This document shows, piece after piece, positions 40,500-54,728 of a stretch of DNA of 64,000 bases. Position numbers and translations under genes: made by a program. The stretch spans positions 9,949,374 to 10,013,373 of the forward strand of contig OW028580.1 of assembly GCA_932294295.1 (NCBI GenBank), given 5' to 3'. Numbering within the stretch: position 1 is the first letter of the stretch; each line of letters opens with the position of its first letter. The notes beneath the pieces were generated by a model. That model was given only the letters and a program-made list of their open reading frames with translations, was not told the origin of the DNA and ran no database searches. This DNA is from Alitta virens. Its lineage: Eukaryota; Annelida; Polychaeta; Phyllodocida; Nereididae.

Positions 40500-43400
40500 C
40501 TTTTTTTGTTTGTTGTTCACACTTTGTTTGTTTGTTGTTCACACATTTTTTGTTTGTTGTTCACACTTTTTTTGGTTTCATGTTCACACTTTGTTTGTTT
40601 GTTGTTCACACATTTTTTGTTTGTTGTTTACACTTTTTTTGTTTGTTGTTTACACATTTTTTGGTTTATTGTTCACACTTTGTTTGTTTGTTGTTCACAC
40701 TTTGTTTGTTTGTTGTTCACACTTTGTTTGTTGTTCACACTTTGTTTGTTTGTTGTTCACACTTTGTTTGTTTGTTGTTCACACATTTTTTGTTTGTTGT
40801 TTACACTTTTTTTGTTTGTTGTTCACACATTTTTTGTCTGTTGTTTACACTTTGTTTGTTGTTCACACTTTGTTTGTTTGTTGTTCACACATTTTTTGTT
40901 TGTTGTTTACACTTTGTTTGTTGTTCACACATTTTTTGGTTTATTGTTCACACTTTGTTTGTTGTTCACACTTTTTTTGGTTTGTTGTTCACACATTTTT
41001 TGGTTTGTTGTTCACACTTTTTTTGGTTTGTTGTTCGCACATTTTTTGGTTTGTTGTTCACACTTTTTTTGGTTTGTTGTTCACACTTTTTTTGGTTTGC
41101 TGTTCACACTTTTTTTGTTGTTCACACTTTGTTTGTTTGTTGTTCACACTTTTTTCGTTTGTTGTTCACACTTTGTTTGTTTGTTGTTCACACATTTTTT
41201 GTTTGTTGTTTACACTTTGTTTGTTGTTCACACATTTTTTGGTTTATTGTTCACACTTTGTTTGTTGTTCACACTTTTTTTGGTTTGTTGTTCACACATT
41301 TTTTGGTTTGTTGTTCACACTTTTTTTGGTTTGTTGTTCGCACATTTTTTGGTTTGTTGTTCACACTTTTTTTGGTTTGTTGTTCACACTTTTTTTGGTT
41401 TGCTGTTCACACTTTTTTTGTTGTTCACACTTTGTTTGTTTGTTGTTCACACTTTTTTTGTTTGTTGTTCACACTTTGTTTGTTTGTTGTTCACACATTT
41501 TTTGTTTGTTGTTCACACTTTGTTTGTTTGTTGTTCACACATTTTTTGTTTGTTGTTTACACTTTTTTTGTTTGTTGTTCACACATTTTTGTTTGTTGTT
41601 TACACTTTGTTTGTTGTTCACACTTTTTTTGGTTTGTTGTTCACACTTTTTTTGGTTTGTTGTTCACACTTTTTTTGGTTTGTTGCTCACACTTTTTTTG
41701 GTTTGTTGTTCACACTTTTTTTGGTTTGTTGTTCACACTTTGTTTGTTTGTTGTTCACACATTTTTTGTTTGTTGTTTACACTTTGTTTGTTGTTCACAC
41801 ATTTTTTGGTTTATTGTTCACACTTTGTTTGTTGTTCACACTTTTTTTGGTTTGTTGTTCACACTTTTTTTGTTTGTTGTTCACACTTTTTTTGTTTGTT
41901 GTTCACACTTTTTTTGGTTTATTGTTCACACTTTTTTTGGTTTGTTGTTCACACTTTTTTTGTTTGTTGTTCACACATTTTTTGTTTGTTGTTTACACTT
42001 TTTTTGTTTGTTGTTCACACATTTTATGTTTGTTCTTTACACTTTGTTTGTTGTTCACACTTTTTTTGGTTTGTTGTTCACACTTTTTTTGTTGTTCACA
42101 CTTTGTTTGTTTGTTGTTCACACTTTTTTTGTTTGTTGTTCACACTTTGTTTGTTTGTTGTTCACACATTTTTTGTTTGTTGTTCACACTTTTTTTGGTT
42201 TCATGTTCACACTTTGTTTGTTTGTTGTTCACACATTTTTTGTTTGTTGTTTACACTTTTTTTGTTTGTTGTTCACACATTTTTTGGTTTATTGTTCACA
42301 CTTTGTTTGTTTGTTGTTCACACTTTGTTTGTTTGTTGTTCACACTTTGTTTGTTGTTCACACTTTGTTTGTTTGTTGTTCACACTTTGTTTGTTTGTTG
42401 TTCACACATTTTTTGTTTGTTGTTTACACTTTTTTTGTTTGTTGTTCACACATTTTTTGTTTGTTGTTTACACTTTGTTTGTTGTTCACACTTTGTTTGT
42501 TTGTTGTTCACACATTTTTTGTTTGTTGTTTACACTTTGTTTGTTGTTCACACATTTTTTGGTTTATTGTTCACACTTTGTTTGTTGTTCACACTTTTTT
42601 TGGTTTGTTGTTCACACATTTTTTGGTTTGTTGTTCACACTTTTTTTGGTTTGTTGTTCGCACATTTTTTGGTTTGTTGTTCACACTTTTTTTGGTTTGT
42701 TGTTCACACTTTTTTTGGTTTGCTGTTCACACTTTTTTTGTTGTTCACACTTTGTTTGTTTGTTGTTCACACTTTTTTTGTTTGTTGTTCACACTTTGTT
42801 TGTTTGTTGTTCACACATTTTTTGTTTGTTGTTTACACTTTGTTTGTTGTTCACACATTTTTTGGTTTATTGTTCACACTTTGTTTGTTGTTCACACTTT
42901 TTTTGGTTTGTTGTTCACACATTTTTTGGTTTGTTGTTCACACTTTTTTTGGTTTGTTGTTCGCACATTTTTTGGTTTGTTGTTCACACTTTTTTTGGTT
43001 TGTTGTTCACACTTTTTTTGGTTTGCTGTTCACACTTTTTTTGTTGTTCACACTTTGTTTGTTTGTTGTTCACACTTTTTTTGTTTGTTGTTCACACTTT
43101 GTTTGTTTGTTGTTCACACATTTTTTGTTTGTTGTTCACACTTTTTTTGGTTTCTTGTTCACACTTTGTTTGTTTGTTGTTCACACATTTTTTGTTTGTT
43201 GTTTACACTTTTTTTGTTTGTTGTTCACACATTTTTGTTTGTTGTTTACACTTTGTTTGTTGTTCACACTTTTTTTGGTTTGTTGTTCACACTTTTTTTG
43301 GTTTGTTGTTCACACTTTTTTTGGTTTGTTGCTCACACTTTTTTTGGTTTGTTGTTCACACTTTTTTTGGTTTGTTGTTCACACTTTGTTTGTTTGTTGT

Positions 43401-44030
43401 TCACACATTTTTTGTTTGTTGTTTACACTTTGTTTGTTGTTCACACATTTTTTGGTTTATTGTTCACACTTTGTTTGTTGTTCACACTTTTTTTGGTTTG
43501 TTGTTCACACTTTTTTTGTTTGTTGTTCACACTTTTTTTGTTTGTTGTTCACACTTTTTTTGGTTTATTGTTCACACTTTTTTTGGTTTGTTGTTCACAC
43601 TTTTTTTGTTTGTTGTTCACACATTTTTTGTTTGTTGTTTACACTTTTTTTGTTTGTTGTTCACACATTTTATGTTTGTTCTTTACACTTTGTTTGTTGT
43701 TCACACTTTTTTTGGTTTGTTGTTCACACTTTTTTTGTTGTTCACACTTTGTTTGTTTGTTGTTCACACTTTTTTTGTTTGTTGTTCACACTTTGTTTGT
43801 TTGTTGTTCACACATTTTTTGTTTGTTGTTCACACTTTTTTTGGTTTCATGTTCACACTTTGTTTGTTTGTTGTTCACACATTTTTTGTTTGTTGTTTAC
43901 ACTTTTTTTGTTTGTTGTTCACACATTTTTTGGTTTATTGTTCACACTTTGTTTGTTTGTTGTTCACACTTTGTTTGTTTGTTGTTCACACTTTGTTTGT
44001 TGTTCACACTTTGTTTGTTTGTTGTTCACA
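40500..44030 (+). repeat. Tandem duplication of about 1.62-1.65 kb
   Basis: GGTTTCATG monomers (about 40578 and 42201) and GCTG monomers (about 41100 and 42723) are 1623 bp apart. After one extra 23-mer in the second copy the offset becomes 1646 bp: A-T5 monomer 41585 and 43231, ATTTTATG/GTTC 42021 and 43667. The match ends at about 42385/44030. The edges are approximate because every flank is also satellite. Confidence 0.75.
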
Positions 44031-46440
44031 CTTTTTTTGTTTGTTGTTCACACTTTTTTTGGTTTGTTGTTCACACTTTTTTTGTTTGTTGTTCACACTT
44101 TGTTTGTTTGTTGTTCACACTTTGTTTGTTTGTTGTTCACACTTTTTTTGGTTTGTTGTTCACAATTTTTTTGGTTTGTTGTTCACACTTTTTTTGTTTG
44201 TTGTGCACACTTTTTTTGTTTGTTGTTCACACTTTTTTTGGTTTATTGTTCACACTTTTTTTGGTTTGTTGTTCACACTTTTTTTGTTTGTTGTTCACAC
44301 TTTGTTTGTTGTTCACACTTTGTTTGTTTGTTGTTCACACTTTTTTTGTTTGTTGTTCACACTTTGTTTGTTTGTTGTTCACACATTTTTTGTTTGTTGT
44401 TCACACTTTTTTTGGTTTCTTGTTCACACTTTGTTTGTTTGTTGTTCACACATTGTTTGTTTGTTGTTTACACTTTTTTTGTTTGTTGTTCACACATTTT
44501 TTGTTTGTTGTTTACACTTTGTTTGTTGTTCACACTTTTTTTGGTTTGTTGTTCACACTTTTTTTGGTTTGTTGTTCACACTTTTTTTGGTTTGTTGCTC
44601 ACACTTTTTTTGGTTTGTTGTTCACACTTTTTTTGGTTTGTTGTTCACACTTTGTTTGTTTGTTGTTCACACATTTTTTGTTTGTTGTTTACACTTTGTT
44701 TGTTGTTCACACATTTTTTGGTTTATTGTTCACACTTTGTTTGTTGTTCACACTTTTTTTGGTTTGTTGTTCACACATTTTTTGGTTTGTTGTTCACACT
44801 TTTTTTGGTTTGTTGTTCACACTTTTTTTGGTTTATTGTTCACACTTTTTTTGGTTTGTTGTTCACACTTTTTTTGTTTGTTGTTCACACTTTGTTTGTT
44901 GTTCACACTTTGTTTGTTTGTTGTTCACACTTTTTTTGTTTGTTGTTCACACTTTGTTTGTTTGTTGTTCACACATTTTTTGTTTGTTGTTCACACTTTT
45001 TTTGGTTTCTTGTTCACACTTTGTCTGTTTGTTGTTCACACATTGTTTGTTTGTTGTTTACACTTTTTTTGTTTGTTGTTCACACATTTTTTGTTTGTTG
45101 TTTACACTTTGTTTGTTGTTCACACTTTTTTTGGTTTGTTGTTCACACTTTTTTTGGTTTGTTGTTCACACTTTTTTTGGTTTGTTGTTCACACTTTTTT
45201 TGTTTGTTGTGCACACTTTTTTTGTTTGTTGTTCACACTTTTTTTGGTTTATTGTTCACACTTTTTTTGGTTTGTTGTTCACACTTTTTTTGTTTGTTGT
45301 TCACACTTTGTTTGTTGTTCACACTTTGTTTGTTTGTTGTTCACACTTTTTTTGTTTGTTGTTCACACTTTGTTTGTTTGTTGTTCACACATTTTTTGTT
45401 TGTTGTTCACACTTTTTTTGGTTTCTTGTTCACACTTTGTTTGTTTGTTGTTCACACATTGTTTGTTTGTTGTTTACACTTTTTTTGTTTGTTGTTCACA
45501 CATTTTTTGTTTGTTGTTTACACTTTGTTTGTTGTTCACACTTTTTTTGGTTTGTTGTTCACACTTTTTTTGGTTTGTTGTTCACACTTTTTTTGGTTTG
45601 TTGCTCACACTTTTTTTGGTTTGTTGTTCACACTTTTTTTGGTTTGTTGTTCACACTTTGTTTGTTTGTTGTTCACACATTTTTTGTTTGTTGTTTACAC
45701 TTGGTTTGTTGTTCACACTTTTTTTGGTTTGTTGTTCACACTTTTTTTGTTGTTCACACTTTTTTTGGTTTGTTGTTCACACATTTTTTGGTTTGTTGTT
45801 CACACTTTTTTTGGTTTATTGTTCACACTTTTTTTGGTTTGTTGTTCACACTTTTTTTGTTTGTTGTTCACACTTTGTTTGTTGTTCACACTTTGTTTGT
45901 TTGTTGTTCACACTTTTTTTGTTTGTTGTTCACACTTTGTTTGTTTGTTGTTCACACATTTTTTGTTTGTTGTTCACACTTTTTTTGGTTTCTTGTTCAC
46001 ACTTTGTTTGTTTGTTGTTCACACATTGTTTGTTTGTTGTTTACACTTTTTTTGTTTGTTGTTCACACATTTTTTGTTTGTTGTTTACACTTTGTTTGTT
46101 GTTCACACTTTTTTTGGTTTGTTGTTCACACTTTTTTTGGTTTGTTGTTCACACTTTTTTTGGTTTGTTGCTCACACTTTTTTTGGTTTGTTGTTCACAC
46201 TTTTTTTGGTTTGTTGTTCACACTTTGTTTGTTTGTTGTTCACACATTTTTTGTTTGTTGTTTACACTTTGTTTGTTGTTCACACATTTTTTCGTTTATT
46301 GTTCACACTTTGTTTGTTGTTCACACTTTTTTTGGTTTGTTGTTCACACATTTTTTGGTTTGTTGTTCACACTTTTTTTGGTTTGTTGTTCGCACATTTT
46401 TTGGTTTGTTGTTCACACTTTTTTTGGTTTGTTGTTCACA
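42897..46440 (+). repeat. 3544-bp tandem duplication, left copy
   Basis: It aligns with 46441-50004 at 3544 bp. Shared landmarks are A-T5 at 43231 and 46775, ATTTTATG/GTTC at 43667 and 47211, and CACAA-T at about 44163 and 47707. The left copy differs near 45701-45770 (a TTGG monomer and an altered monomer order) and has TTTGTCTG at about 45022. Confidence 0.8.
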
Positions 46441-49400
46441 CTTTTTTTGGTTTGTTGTTCACACATTTTTTGGTTTGTTGTTCACACTTTTTTTGGTTTG
46501 TTGTTCGCACATTTTTTGGTTTGTTGTTCACACTTTTTTTGGTTTGTTGTTCACACTTTTTTTGGTTTGCTGTTCACACTTTTTTTGTTGTTCACACTTT
46601 GTTTGTTTGTTGTTCACACTTTTTTTGTTTGTTGTTCACACTTTGTTTGTTTGTTGTTCACACATTTTTTGTTTGTTGTTCACACTTTTTTTGGTTTCTT
46701 GTTCACACTTTGTTTGTTTGTTGTTCACACATTTTTTGTTTGTTGTTTACACTTTTTTTGTTTGTTGTTCACACATTTTTGTTTGTTGTTTACACTTTGT
46801 TTGTTGTTCACACTTTTTTTGGTTTGTTGTTCACACTTTTTTTGGTTTGTTGTTCACACTTTTTTTGGTTTGTTGCTCACACTTTTTTTGGTTTGTTGTT
46901 CACACTTTTTTTGGTTTGTTGTTCACACTTTGTTTGTTTGTTGTTCACACATTTTTTGTTTGTTGTTTACACTTTGTTTGTTGTTCACACATTTTTTGGT
47001 TTATTGTTCACACTTTGTTTGTTGTTCACACTTTTTTTGGTTTGTTGTTCACACTTTTTTTGTTTGTTGTTCACACTTTTTTTGTTTGTTGTTCACACTT
47101 TTTTTGGTTTATTGTTCACACTTTTTTTGGTTTGTTGTTCACACTTTTTTTGTTTGTTGTTCACACATTTTTTGTTTGTTGTTTACACTTTTTTTGTTTG
47201 TTGTTCACACATTTTATGTTTGTTCTTTACACTTTGTTTGTTGTTCACACTTTTTTTGGTTTGTTGTTCACACTTTTTTTGTTGTTCACACTTTGTTTGT
47301 TTGTTGTTCACACTTTTTTTGTTTGTTGTTCACACTTTGTTTGTTTGTTGTTCACACATTTTTTGTTTGTTGTTCACACTTTTTTTGGTTTCATGTTCAC
47401 ACTTTGTTTGTTTGTTGTTCACACATTTTTTGTTTGTTGTTTACACTTTTTTTGTTTGTTGTTCACACATTTTTTGGTTTATTGTTCACACTTTGTTTGT
47501 TTGTTGTTCACACTTTGTTTGTTTGTTGTTCACACTTTGTTTGTTGTTCACACTTTGTTTGTTTGTTGTTCACACTTTTTTTGTTTGTTGTTCACACTTT
47601 TTTTGGTTTGTTGTTCACACTTTTTTTGTTTGTTGTTCACACTTTGTTTGTTTGTTGTTCACACTTTGTTTGTTTGTTGTTCACACTTTTTTTGGTTTGT
47701 TGTTCACAATTTTTTTGGTTTGTTGTTCACACTTTTTTTGTTTGTTGTGCACACTTTTTTTGTTTGTTGTTCACACTTTTTTTGGTTTATTGTTCACACT
47801 TTTTTTGGTTTGTTGTTCACACTTTTTTTGTTTGTTGTTCACACTTTGTTTGTTGTTCACACTTTGTTTGTTTGTTGTTCACACTTTTTTTGTTTGTTGT
47901 TCACACTTTGTTTGTTTGTTGTTCACACATTTTTTGTTTGTTTTTCACACTTTTTTTGGTTTCTTGTTCACACTTTGTTTGTTTGTTGTTCACACATTGT
48001 TTGTTTGTTGTTTACACTTTTTTTGTTTGTTGTTCACACATTTTTTGTTTGTTGTTTACACTTTGTTTGTTGTTCACACTTTTTTTGGTTTGTTGTTCAC
48101 ACTTTTTTTGGTTTGTTGTTCACACTTTTTTTGGTTTGTTGCTCACACTTTTTTTGGTTTGTTGTTCACACTTTTTTTGGTTTGTTGTTCACACTTTGTT
48201 TGTTTGTTGTTCACACATTTTTTGTTTGTTGTTTACACTTTGTTTGTTGTTCACACATTTTTTGGTTTATTGTTCACACTTTGTTTGTTGTTCACACTTT
48301 TTTTGGTTTGTTGTTCACACATTTTTTGGTTTGTTGTTCACACTTTTTTTGGTTTGTTGTTCACACTTTTTTTGGTTTATTGTTCACACTTTTTTTGGTT
48401 TGTTGTTCACACTTTTTTTGTTTGTTGTTCACACTTTGTTTGTTGTTCACACTTTGTTTGTTTGTTGTTCACACTTTTTTTGTTTGTTGTTCACACTTTG
48501 TTTGTTTGTTGTTCACACATTTTTTGTTTGTTGTTCACACTTTTTTTGGTTTCTTGTTCACACTTTGTTTGTTTGTTGTTCACACATTGTTTGTTTGTTG
48601 TTTACACTTTTTTTGTTTGTTGTTCACACATTTTTTGTTTGTTGTTTACACTTTGTTTGTTGTTCACACTTTTTTTGGTTTGTTGTTCACACTTTTTTTG
48701 GTTTGTTGTTCACACTTTTTTTGGTTTGTTGTTCACACTTTTTTTGTTTGTTGTGCACACTTTTTTTGTTTGTTGTTCACACTTTTTTTGGTTTATTGTT
48801 CACACTTTTTTTGGTTTGTTGTTCACACTTTTTTTGTTTGTTGTTCACACTTTGTTTGTTGTTCACACTTTGTTTGTTTGTTGTTCACACTTTTTTTGTT
48901 TGTTGTTCACACTTTGTTTGTTTGTTGTTCACACATTTTTTGTTTGTTGTTCACACTTTTTTTGGTTTCTTGTTCACACTTTGTTTGTTTGTTGTTCACA
49001 CATTGTTTGTTTGTTGTTTACACTTTTTTTGTTTGTTGTTCACACATTTTTTGTTTGTTGTTTACACTTTGTTTGTTGTTCACACTTTTTTTGGTTTGTT
49101 GTTCACACTTTTTTTGGTTTGTTGTTCACACTTTTTTTGGTTTGTTGCTCACACTTTTTTTGGTTTGTTGTTCACACTTTTTTTGGTTTGTTGTTCACAC
49201 TTTGTTTGTTTGTTGTTCACACATTTTTTGTTTGTTGTTTACACTTTGTTTGTTGTTCACACATTTTTTGGTTTATTGTTCACACTTTGTTTGTTGTTCA
49301 CACTTTTTTTGGTTTGTTGTTCACACATTTTTTGGTTTGTTGTTCACACTTTTTTTGGTTTATTGTTCACACTTTTTTTGGTTTGTTGTTCACACTTTTT

Positions 49401-50004
49401 TTGTTTGTTGTTCACACTTTGTTTGTTGTTCACACTTTGTTTGTTTGTTGTTCACACTTTTTTTGTTTGTTGTTCACACTTTGTTTGTTTGTTGTTCACA
49501 CATTTTTTGTTTGTTGTTCACACTTTTTTTGGTTTCTTGTTCACACTTTGTTTGTTTGTTGTTCACACATTGTTTGTTTGTTGTTTACACTTTTTTTGTT
49601 TGTTGTTCACACATTTTTTGTTTGTTGTTTACACTTTGTTTGTTGTTCACACTTTTTTTGGTTTGTTGTTCACACTTTTTTTGGTTTGTTGTTCACACTT
49701 TTTTTGGTTTGTTGCTCACACTTTTTTTGGTTTGTTGTTCACACTTTTTTTGGTTTGTTGTTCACACTTTGTTTGTTTGTTGTTCACACATTTTTTGTTT
49801 GTTGTTTACACTTTGTTTGTTGTTCACACATTTTTTCGTTTATTGTTCACACTTTGTTTGTTGTTCACACTTTTTTTGGTTTGTTGTTCACACATTTTTT
49901 GGTTTGTTGTTCACACTTTTTTTGGTTTGTTGTTCGCACATTTTTTGATTTGTTGTTCACACTTTTTTTGGTTTGTTGTTCACACTTTTTTTGGTTTGTT
50001 GTTC
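46441..50004 (+). repeat. 3544-bp tandem duplication, right copy
   Basis: This is the adjacent copy of 42897-46440. Its private changes include a GTTTTTCACAC monomer at about 47940 and TTTTTTGATTTG at about 49945, the only TGA on the plus strand left of the gap. Confidence 0.8.
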
Positions 50005-52358
50005 ACACTTTTTTTGTTGTTCACACTTTGTTTGTTTGTTGTTCACACTTTTTTTGGTTTCTTGTTCACACTTTGTTTGTTTGTTGTTCACACATTTTTT
50101 GTTTGTTGTTTACACTTTTTTTGTTTGTTGTTCACACATTTTATGTTTGTTCTTTACACTTTGTTTGTTGTTCACACTTTTTTTGGTTTGTTGTTCACAC
50201 TTTTTTTGTTGTTCACACTTTGTTTGTTTGTTGTTCACACTTTTTTTGTTTGTTGTTCACACTTTGTTTGTTTGTTGTTCACACATTTTTTGTTTGTTGT
50301 TCACACTTTTTTTGGTTTCATGTTCACACTTTGTTTGTTTGTTGTTCACACATTTTTTGTTTGTTGTTTACACTTTTTTTGTTTGTTGTTCACACATTTT
50401 TTGGTTTATTGTTCACACTTTGTTTGTTTGTTGTTCACACTTTGTTTGTTTGTTGTTCACACTTTGTTTGTTGTTCACACTTTGTTTGTTTGTTGTTCAC
50501 ACTTTTTTTGTTTGTTGTTCACACTTTTTTTGGTTTGTTGTTCACACTTTTTTTGTTTGTTGTTCACACTTTGTTTGTTGTTCACACTTTGTTTGTTTGT
50601 TGTTCACACTTTTTTTGGTTTGTTGTTCACAATTTTTTTGGTTTGTTGTTCACACTTTTTTTGTTTGTTGTGCACACTTTTTTTGTTTGTTGTTCACACT
50701 TTTTTTGGTTTATTGTTCACACTTTTTTTGGTTTGTTGTTCACACTTTTTTTGTTTGTTGTTCACACTTTGTTTGTTGTTCACACTTTGTTTGTTTGTTG
50801 TTCACACTTTTTTTGTTTGTTGTTCACACTTTGTTTGTTTGTTGTTCACACATTTTTTGTTTGTTGTTCACACTTTTTTTGGTTTCTTGTTCACACTTTG
50901 TTTGTTTGTTGTTCACACATTGTTTGTTTGTTGTTTACACTTTTTTTGTTTGTTGTTCACACATTTTTTGTTTGTTGTTTACACTTTGTTTGTTGTTCAC
51001 ACTTTTTTTGGTTTGTTGTTCACACTTTTTTTGGTTTGTTGTTCACACTTTTTTTGGTTTGTTGTTCACACTTTTTTTGGTTTGTTGTTCACACTTTTTT
51101 TGGTTTATTGTTCACACTTTTTTTGGTTTGTTGTTCACACTTTTTTTGTTTGTTGTTCACACTTTGTTTGTTGTTCACACTTTGTTTGTTTGTTGTTCAC
51201 ACTTTTTTTGTTTGTTGTTCACACTTTGTTTGTTTGTTGTTCACACATTTTTTGTTTGTTGTTCACACTTTTTTTGGTTTCTTGTTCACACTTTGTTTGT
51301 TTGTTGTTCACACATTGTTTGTTTGTTGTTTACACTTTTTTTGTTTGTTGTTCACACATTTTTTGTTTGTTGTTTACACTTTGTTTGTTGTTCACACTTT
51401 TTTTGGTTTGTTGTTCACACTTTTTTTGGTTTGTTGTTCACACTTTTTTTGGTTTGTTGCTCATACTTTTTTTGGTTTGTTGTTCACACTTTTTTTGGTT
51501 TGTTGTTCACACTTTGTTTGTTTGTTGTTCACACATTTTTTGTTTGTTGTTTACACTTTGTTTGTTGTTCACACATTTTTTGGTTTATTGTTCACACTTT
51601 GTTTGTTGTTCACACTTTTTTTGGTTTGTTGTTCACACATTTTTTGGTTTGTTGTTCACACTTTTTTTGGTTTGTTGTTCGCACATTTTTTGGTTTGTTG
51701 TTCACACTTTTTTTGGTTTGTTGTTCACACTTTTTTTGGTTTGTTGTTCACACTTTTTTTGTTGTTCACACTTTGTTTGTTTGTTGTTCACACTTTTTTT
51801 GGTTTCTTGTTCACACTTTGTTTGTTTGTTGTTCACACATTTTTTGTTTGTTGTTTACACTTTTTTTGTTTGTTGTTCACACATTTTTTGTTTGTTGTTC
51901 ACACTTTGTTTGTTGTTCACACTTTTTTTGGTTTGTTGTTCACACTTTTTTTGGTTTGTTGTTCACACTTTTTTTGGTTTGTTGCTCACACTTTTTTTGG
52001 TTTGTTGTTCACACTTTTTTTGGTTTGTTGTTCACACTTTGTTTGTTTGTTTTTCACACATTTTTTGTTTGTTGTTTACACTTTGTTTGTTGTTCACACA
52101 TTTTTTGGTTTATTGTTCACACTTTGTTTGTTGTTCACACTTTTTTTGGTTTGTTGTTCACACATTTTTTGGTTTGTTGTTCACACTTTTTTTGGTTTGT
52201 TGTTCGCACATTTTTTGGTTTGTTGTTCACACTTTTTTTGGTTTGTTGTTCACACTTTTTTTGGTTTGTTGTTCACACTTTTTTTGTTGTTCACACTTTG
52301 TTTGTTTGTTGTTCACACTTTGTTTGTTGTTCACACTTTGTTTGTTTGTTGTTCACAC

Positions 52359-54261
52359 TTTTTTTTTTTTTTGTTCACACTTTTTTTGGTTTGTTGTTCA
52401 CACTTTTTTTGTTTGTTGTTCACACTTTGTTTGTTGTTCACACTTTGTTTGTTTGTTGTTCACACTTTGTTTGTTTGTTGTTCACACTTTTTTTGTTTGT
52501 TGTTCACACTTTGTTTGTTTGTTGTTCACACATTTTTTGTTTGTTGTTCACACTTTTTTTGGTTTCATGTTCACACTTTGTTTGTTTGTTGTTCACACAT
52601 TTTTTGTTTGTTGTTTACACTTTTTTTGTTTGTTGTTCACACATTTTTTGGTTTATTGTTCACACTTTGTTTGTTTGTTGTTCACACTTTGTTTGTTTGT
52701 TGTTCACACTTTGTTTGTTGTTCACACTTTGTTTGTTTGTTGTTCACACTTTTTTTGTTTGTTGTTCACACTTTTTTTGTTTGTTGTTCACACATTTTTT
52801 GTTTGTTGTTTACACTTTTTTTGTTTGTTGTTCACACATTTTTTGGTTTATTGTTCACACTTTGTTTGTTTGTTGTTCACACTTTTTTTGGTTTGTTGTT
52901 CACACATTTTTTGGTTTGTTGTTCACACTTTTTTTGGTTTGTTGTTCACACTTTTTTTGGTTTGTTGTTCACACTTTTTTTGGTTTGTTGTTCACACTTT
53001 TTTTGGTTTATTGTTCACACTTTTTTTGGTTTGTTGTTCACACTTTTTTTGTTTGTTGTTCAGACTTTGTTTGTTGTTCACACTTTGTTTGTTTGTTGTT
53101 CACACTTTTTTTGTTTGTTGTTCACACTTTGTTTGTTTGTTGTTCACACATTTTTTGTTTGTTGTTCACACTTTTTTTGGTTTCTTGTTCACACTTTGTT
53201 TGTTTGTTGTTCACACATTGTTTGTTTGTTGTTTACACTTTTTTTGTTTGTTGTTCACACATTTTTTGTTTGTTGTTTACACTTTGTTTGTTGTTCACAC
53301 TTTTTTTGGTTTGTTGTTCACACTTTTTTTGGTTTGTTGTTCACACTTTTTTTGGTTTGTTGCTCACACTTTTTTTGGTTTGTTGTTCACACTTTTTTTG
53401 GTTTGTTGTTCACACTTTGTTTGTTTGTTGTTCACACATTTTTTGTTTGTTGTTTACACTTTGTTTGTTGTTCACACATTTTTTGGTTTATTGTTCACAC
53501 TTTGTTTGTTGTTCACACTTTTTTTGGTTTGTTGTTCACACATTTTTTGGTTTGTTTTTCACACTTTTTTTGGTTTGTTGTTCGCACATTTTTTGGTTTG
53601 TTGTTCACACTTTTTTTGGTTTGTTGTTCACACTTTTTTTGGTTTGTTGTTCACACTTTTTTTGTTGTTCACACTTTGTTTGTTTGTTGTTCACACTTTT
53701 TTTGGTTTCTTGTTCACACTTTGTTTGTTTGTTGTTCACACATTTTTTGTTTGTTGTTTACACTTTTTTTGTTTGTTGTTCACACATTTTTTGTTTGTTG
53801 TTTACACTTTGTTTGTTGTTCACACTTTTTTTGGTTTGTTGTTCACACTTTTTTTGGTTTGTTGTTCACACTTTTTTTGGTTTGTTGCTCACACTTTTTT
53901 TGGTTTGTTGTTCACACTTTTTTTGGTTTGTTGTTCACACTTTGTTTGTTTGTTTTTCACACATTTTTTGTTTGTTGTTTACACTTTGTTTGTTGTTCAC
54001 ACATTTTTTGGTTTATTGTTCACACTTTGTTTGTTGTTCACACTTTTTTTGGTTTGTTGTTCACACATTTTTTGGTTTGTTGTTCACACTTTTTTTGGTT
54101 TGTTGTTCGCACATTTTTTGGTTTGTTGTTCACACTTTTTTTGGTTTGTTGTTCACACTTTTTTTGGTTTGTTGTTCACACTTTTTTTGTTGTTCACACT
54201 TTGTTTGTTTGTTGTTCACACTTTGTTTGTTGTTCACACTTTGTTTGTTTGTTGTTCACAC
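52359..54261 (+). repeat. 1903-bp subunit next to the gap
   Basis: It is bounded by a T14 at 52359 and a T13 at 54262. The T14-then-T13 order is the same as in 18851/20754 and 26445/28347, which identifies it as the second member of such a pair. A private TTCAGAC change lies near 53062. Confidence 0.8.
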
Positions 54262-54528
54262 TTTTTTTTTTTTTGTTCACACTTTTTTTGGTTTGTTGTT
54301 CACACTTTTTTTGTTTGTTGTTCACACTTTGTTTGTTGTTCACACTTTGTTTGTTTGTTGTTCACACTTTTTTTGTTTGTTGTTCACACTTTGTTTGTTT
54401 GTTGTTCACACATTTTTTGTTTGTTGTTCACACTTTTTTTGGTTTCATGTTCACACTTTGTTTGTTTGTTGTTCACACATTTTTTGTTTGTTGTTTACAC
54501 TTTTTTTGTTTGTTGTTCACACATTTTT

Positions 54529-54728
54529 NNNNNNNNNNNNNNNNNNNNNNNNNNNNNNNNNNNNNNNNNNNNNNNNNNNNNNNNNNNNNNNNNNNNNNNN
54601 NNNNNNNNNNNNNNNNNNNNNNNNNNNNNNNNNNNNNNNNNNNNNNNNNNNNNNNNNNNNNNNNNNNNNNNNNNNNNNNNNNNNNNNNNNNNNNNNNNNN
54701 NNNNNNNNNNNNNNNNNNNNNNNNNNNN
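54529..54728. other. Assembly gap, 200 N
   Basis: Exactly 200 undetermined bases. A round number like this is a scaffolder placeholder, so the true missing length is unknown. Satellite of the same orientation lies on both sides. The left flank is the start of a T13/T14-marked unit that should continue for about 1.6 kb more by comparison with its neighbour at 52359. The right flank belongs to a different higher-order family. The gap therefore hides a family boundary. Confidence 0.98.

Larger units (their letters stand above)
38721..54528 (+). repeat. HOR block H5, rearranged, no closing GGTTAG before the gap
   Basis: The first 2 kb follows the usual block start (TTTATTTG variant at about 38887, T14 at 40372, TTCTCAC at 40240). 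The expected GGTTAG monomer never returns. Instead there are tandem duplications of about 1.62-1.65 kb (40.5-44.0 kb) and 3.54 kb (42.9-50.0 kb), then a stretch like 3.2-4.1 kb of the window (ATTTTATG/GTTC at 50138). A normal T14-marked 1903 bp unit (52359-54261) runs up to the N gap. Confidence 0.8.
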
